The translations under genes and the position numbers were made by a program. The notes beneath the pieces are model-generated. The model ran no database searches. It was not told the origin of the DNA and was given only the letters and a program-made list of their open reading frames with translations. This document shows, piece by piece, positions 5,619-6,496 of a stretch of DNA of 6,496 bases. How positions within the stretch are numbered: position 1 is the stretch's first letter; the number at the start of each line of letters is the position of its first letter. The stretch comes from Alphaproteobacteria bacterium (GTDB taxonomy: Bacteria > Pseudomonadota > Alphaproteobacteria > Puniceispirillales > Puniceispirillaceae), in assembly GCA_022425565.1 (NCBI GenBank), contig JAKMFG010000300.1:1-6496 (forward strand), written 5' to 3'.

Positions 5619-6496
5619 ATGAAAAAAATGATCCTCACAGCCGTTGCAGCCGGCCTCGTCCTGTCGGCCAGTGCCGCACAGGCCGAAAAGTGGGACATGC
5701 CGATGGCCTATGCCGCGACCAACTTCCACTCGGAGATGGGTGTCGTGTTCGCCGACAAGGTCCGTGACTACACCGGCGGCAAGATCGATATCACTGTTCA
5801 CGCGGGCGGTTCGCTGTTCAAGGGCGGCGAGATCAAGCGCGCCGTGCAGACCGGACAGGCACCGATCGGCGAGCGCTTCATGTCGGCCCATGCCAACGAA
5901 GCCCCGCTTCTGGGATGGGATAATCTGCCGTTCCTGGCGACCACCTACGAGGCGAACAACAAGCTCTGGGCTGCTGCCAAGGACAAGGTCAATGCTCAGC
6001 TCGACAGCCTGAACCTTGTCGCGCTCTACACCTGCCCGTGGCCGGGTCAGGGCTTCTACTTCAAGAAGCCGGTTGCCTCTTCGGCCGATACGCAGGGCGT
6101 GAAGTTCCGGTCCTATAACGCGGCCACCGCGACCTTTGCCAAGGAACTTGGCATGACCCCGGTCCAGATCGAGGCTGCCGAACTTTCGCAGGCACTGGCC
6201 ACCGGTGTTGCCGAGGCCTTCATCTCCTCTGGTTCGACCGGTTATGACCGTAAGGTGTGGGAGCATCTGAGCCACTACTACAAGGTCAACGCATGGCTGC
6301 CGCGCAACTATGTGATCATCAACAAGGGTGTCTGGGACGGCCTTGACGACGTTTCCCGTGCCGCGCTGCAGAAGGCTGCCGATGAAACAGGCGCCGCCTG
6401 TGCCGCAAAGTCAGCCGAGCTTGCCAGCTGGTATTTCGAACAGCTCGAGGCGAACGGCATGAAGGTAGAGGATGCCGGCCCGACCTTCCTGAAGGA
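5619..6496 (+). CDS. TRAP transporter periplasmic substrate-binding protein, DctP family (3' end outside window)
   Basis: The extracytoplasmic solute receptor of a tripartite ATP-independent periplasmic (TRAP) transporter, which binds a small organic acid or similar solute for the DctQ/DctM-type membrane subunits. Only the first 292 codons are present; the frame is open at the window end and the family is usually about 320-350 residues, so little is missing. A signal peptide is clear: MKKMILTAVAAGLVLSASAAQA with cleavage after residue 22. Family motifs are HAGGSLFKGGEIKRAVQTGQ (61-80), NLPFLATTYEA (102-112), QGFYFKKPV (144-152), VKFRSYN (161-167) holding Arg164, the expected carboxylate-binding Arg, and ELSQALATGVAEAF (188-201). 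The common family form of the last motif ends in 'DG', so 'EA' is a mild departure. The start is fixed by AAGGGAGAG directly upstream. It lies 140 bp after the YbaK-like gene behind a promoter/operator-like region, so it probably begins a transporter operon. The substrate cannot be told. Confidence 0.95.
   Translation, partial: MKKMILTAVAAGLVLSASAAQAEKWDMPMAYAATNFHSEMGVVFADKVRDYTGGKIDITVHAGGSLFKGGEIKRAVQTGQAPIGERFMSAHANEAPLLGWDNLPFLATTYEANNKLWAAAKDKVNAQLDSLNLVALYTCPWPGQGFYFKKPVASSADTQGVKFRSYNAATATFAKELGMTPVQIEAAELSQALATGVAEAFISSGSTGYDRKVWEHLSHYYKVNAWLPRNYVIINKGVWDGLDDVSRAALQKAADETGAACAAKSAELASWYFEQLEANGMKVEDAGPTFLK

Noticed and set aside
5601..6275. Long minus-strand open frame (224 aa) opposite the TRAP gene
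   Set aside because: The plus strand encodes a clear DctP-family protein with signal peptide and ribosome binding site over the same bases. The antisense product resembles no family and is a GC-driven shadow.
1..6496. A defence, mobile or biosynthetic system spanning the window
   Set aside because: All eight genes but one belong to common chromosomal families, with no nuclease, toxin, integrase, repeat array or composition break. Adjacent genes do not form a known or suspected system beyond the CIA30-hydrolase pair and the start of a TRAP operon.

Overview
The window is a GC-rich (estimated by eye, roughly 60%) chromosomal stretch. Its gene content points to an alphaproteobacterium, possibly marine or free-living: a DUF3422 membrane protein, a DUF3291 protein, a Cys-type exported glutathione peroxidase, a YbaK-like protein and a TRAP transporter binding protein. 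The assignment is an inference from family knowledge and codon style. No rRNA, tRNA, CRISPR array, transposase, integrase or phage gene is visible. The coding density, close spacing and uniform composition look like an ordinary core or housekeeping region, and I did not find a convincing new multi-gene system.

Layout. From left to right: (1) a minus-strand 93-aa Ala/Gly-rich small protein of unknown function (94-375), divergent from (2) an exported glutathione peroxidase (480-1073, +). Next come (3) a DUF3422 protein with two C-terminal membrane segments (1153-2460, +) and (4) a DUF3291 protein (2651-3187, +). Gene 4 converges on (5) a YheT-type alpha/beta hydrolase (3184-4182, -). The two share one CTAG as both stop codons. 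Gene 5 is the second gene of a tight minus-strand pair whose first gene is (6) an exported CIA30-domain protein (4194-4871, -). Divergent from that pair is (7) a YbaK/prolyl-tRNA-editing-like protein (4978-5478, +). The window ends inside (8) the periplasmic binding protein of a TRAP transporter (5619 to beyond 6496, +). A promoter/operator-like region lies in front of gene 8.

How the genes may work together. Only two links are supported by layout. The CIA30 and hydrolase genes look co-transcribed and translationally coupled: the gap is 11 bp and the hydrolase ribosome binding site overlaps the CIA30 stop codon. The TRAP binding protein probably begins its own transporter operon, with the membrane subunits expected just outside the window. 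The peroxidase and DUF3422 genes may share a transcript (79-bp gap), but nothing ties their functions together.

Points most worth a second look: the YbaK-like protein has Asn where the catalytic Lys of classical YbaK (Lys46 in H. influenzae) should be; the TRAP gene has an operator-like inverted repeat over its predicted transcription start; palindromes flank the DUF3291 ribosome binding site; and the CIA30 leader carries a small in-frame tandem repeat.
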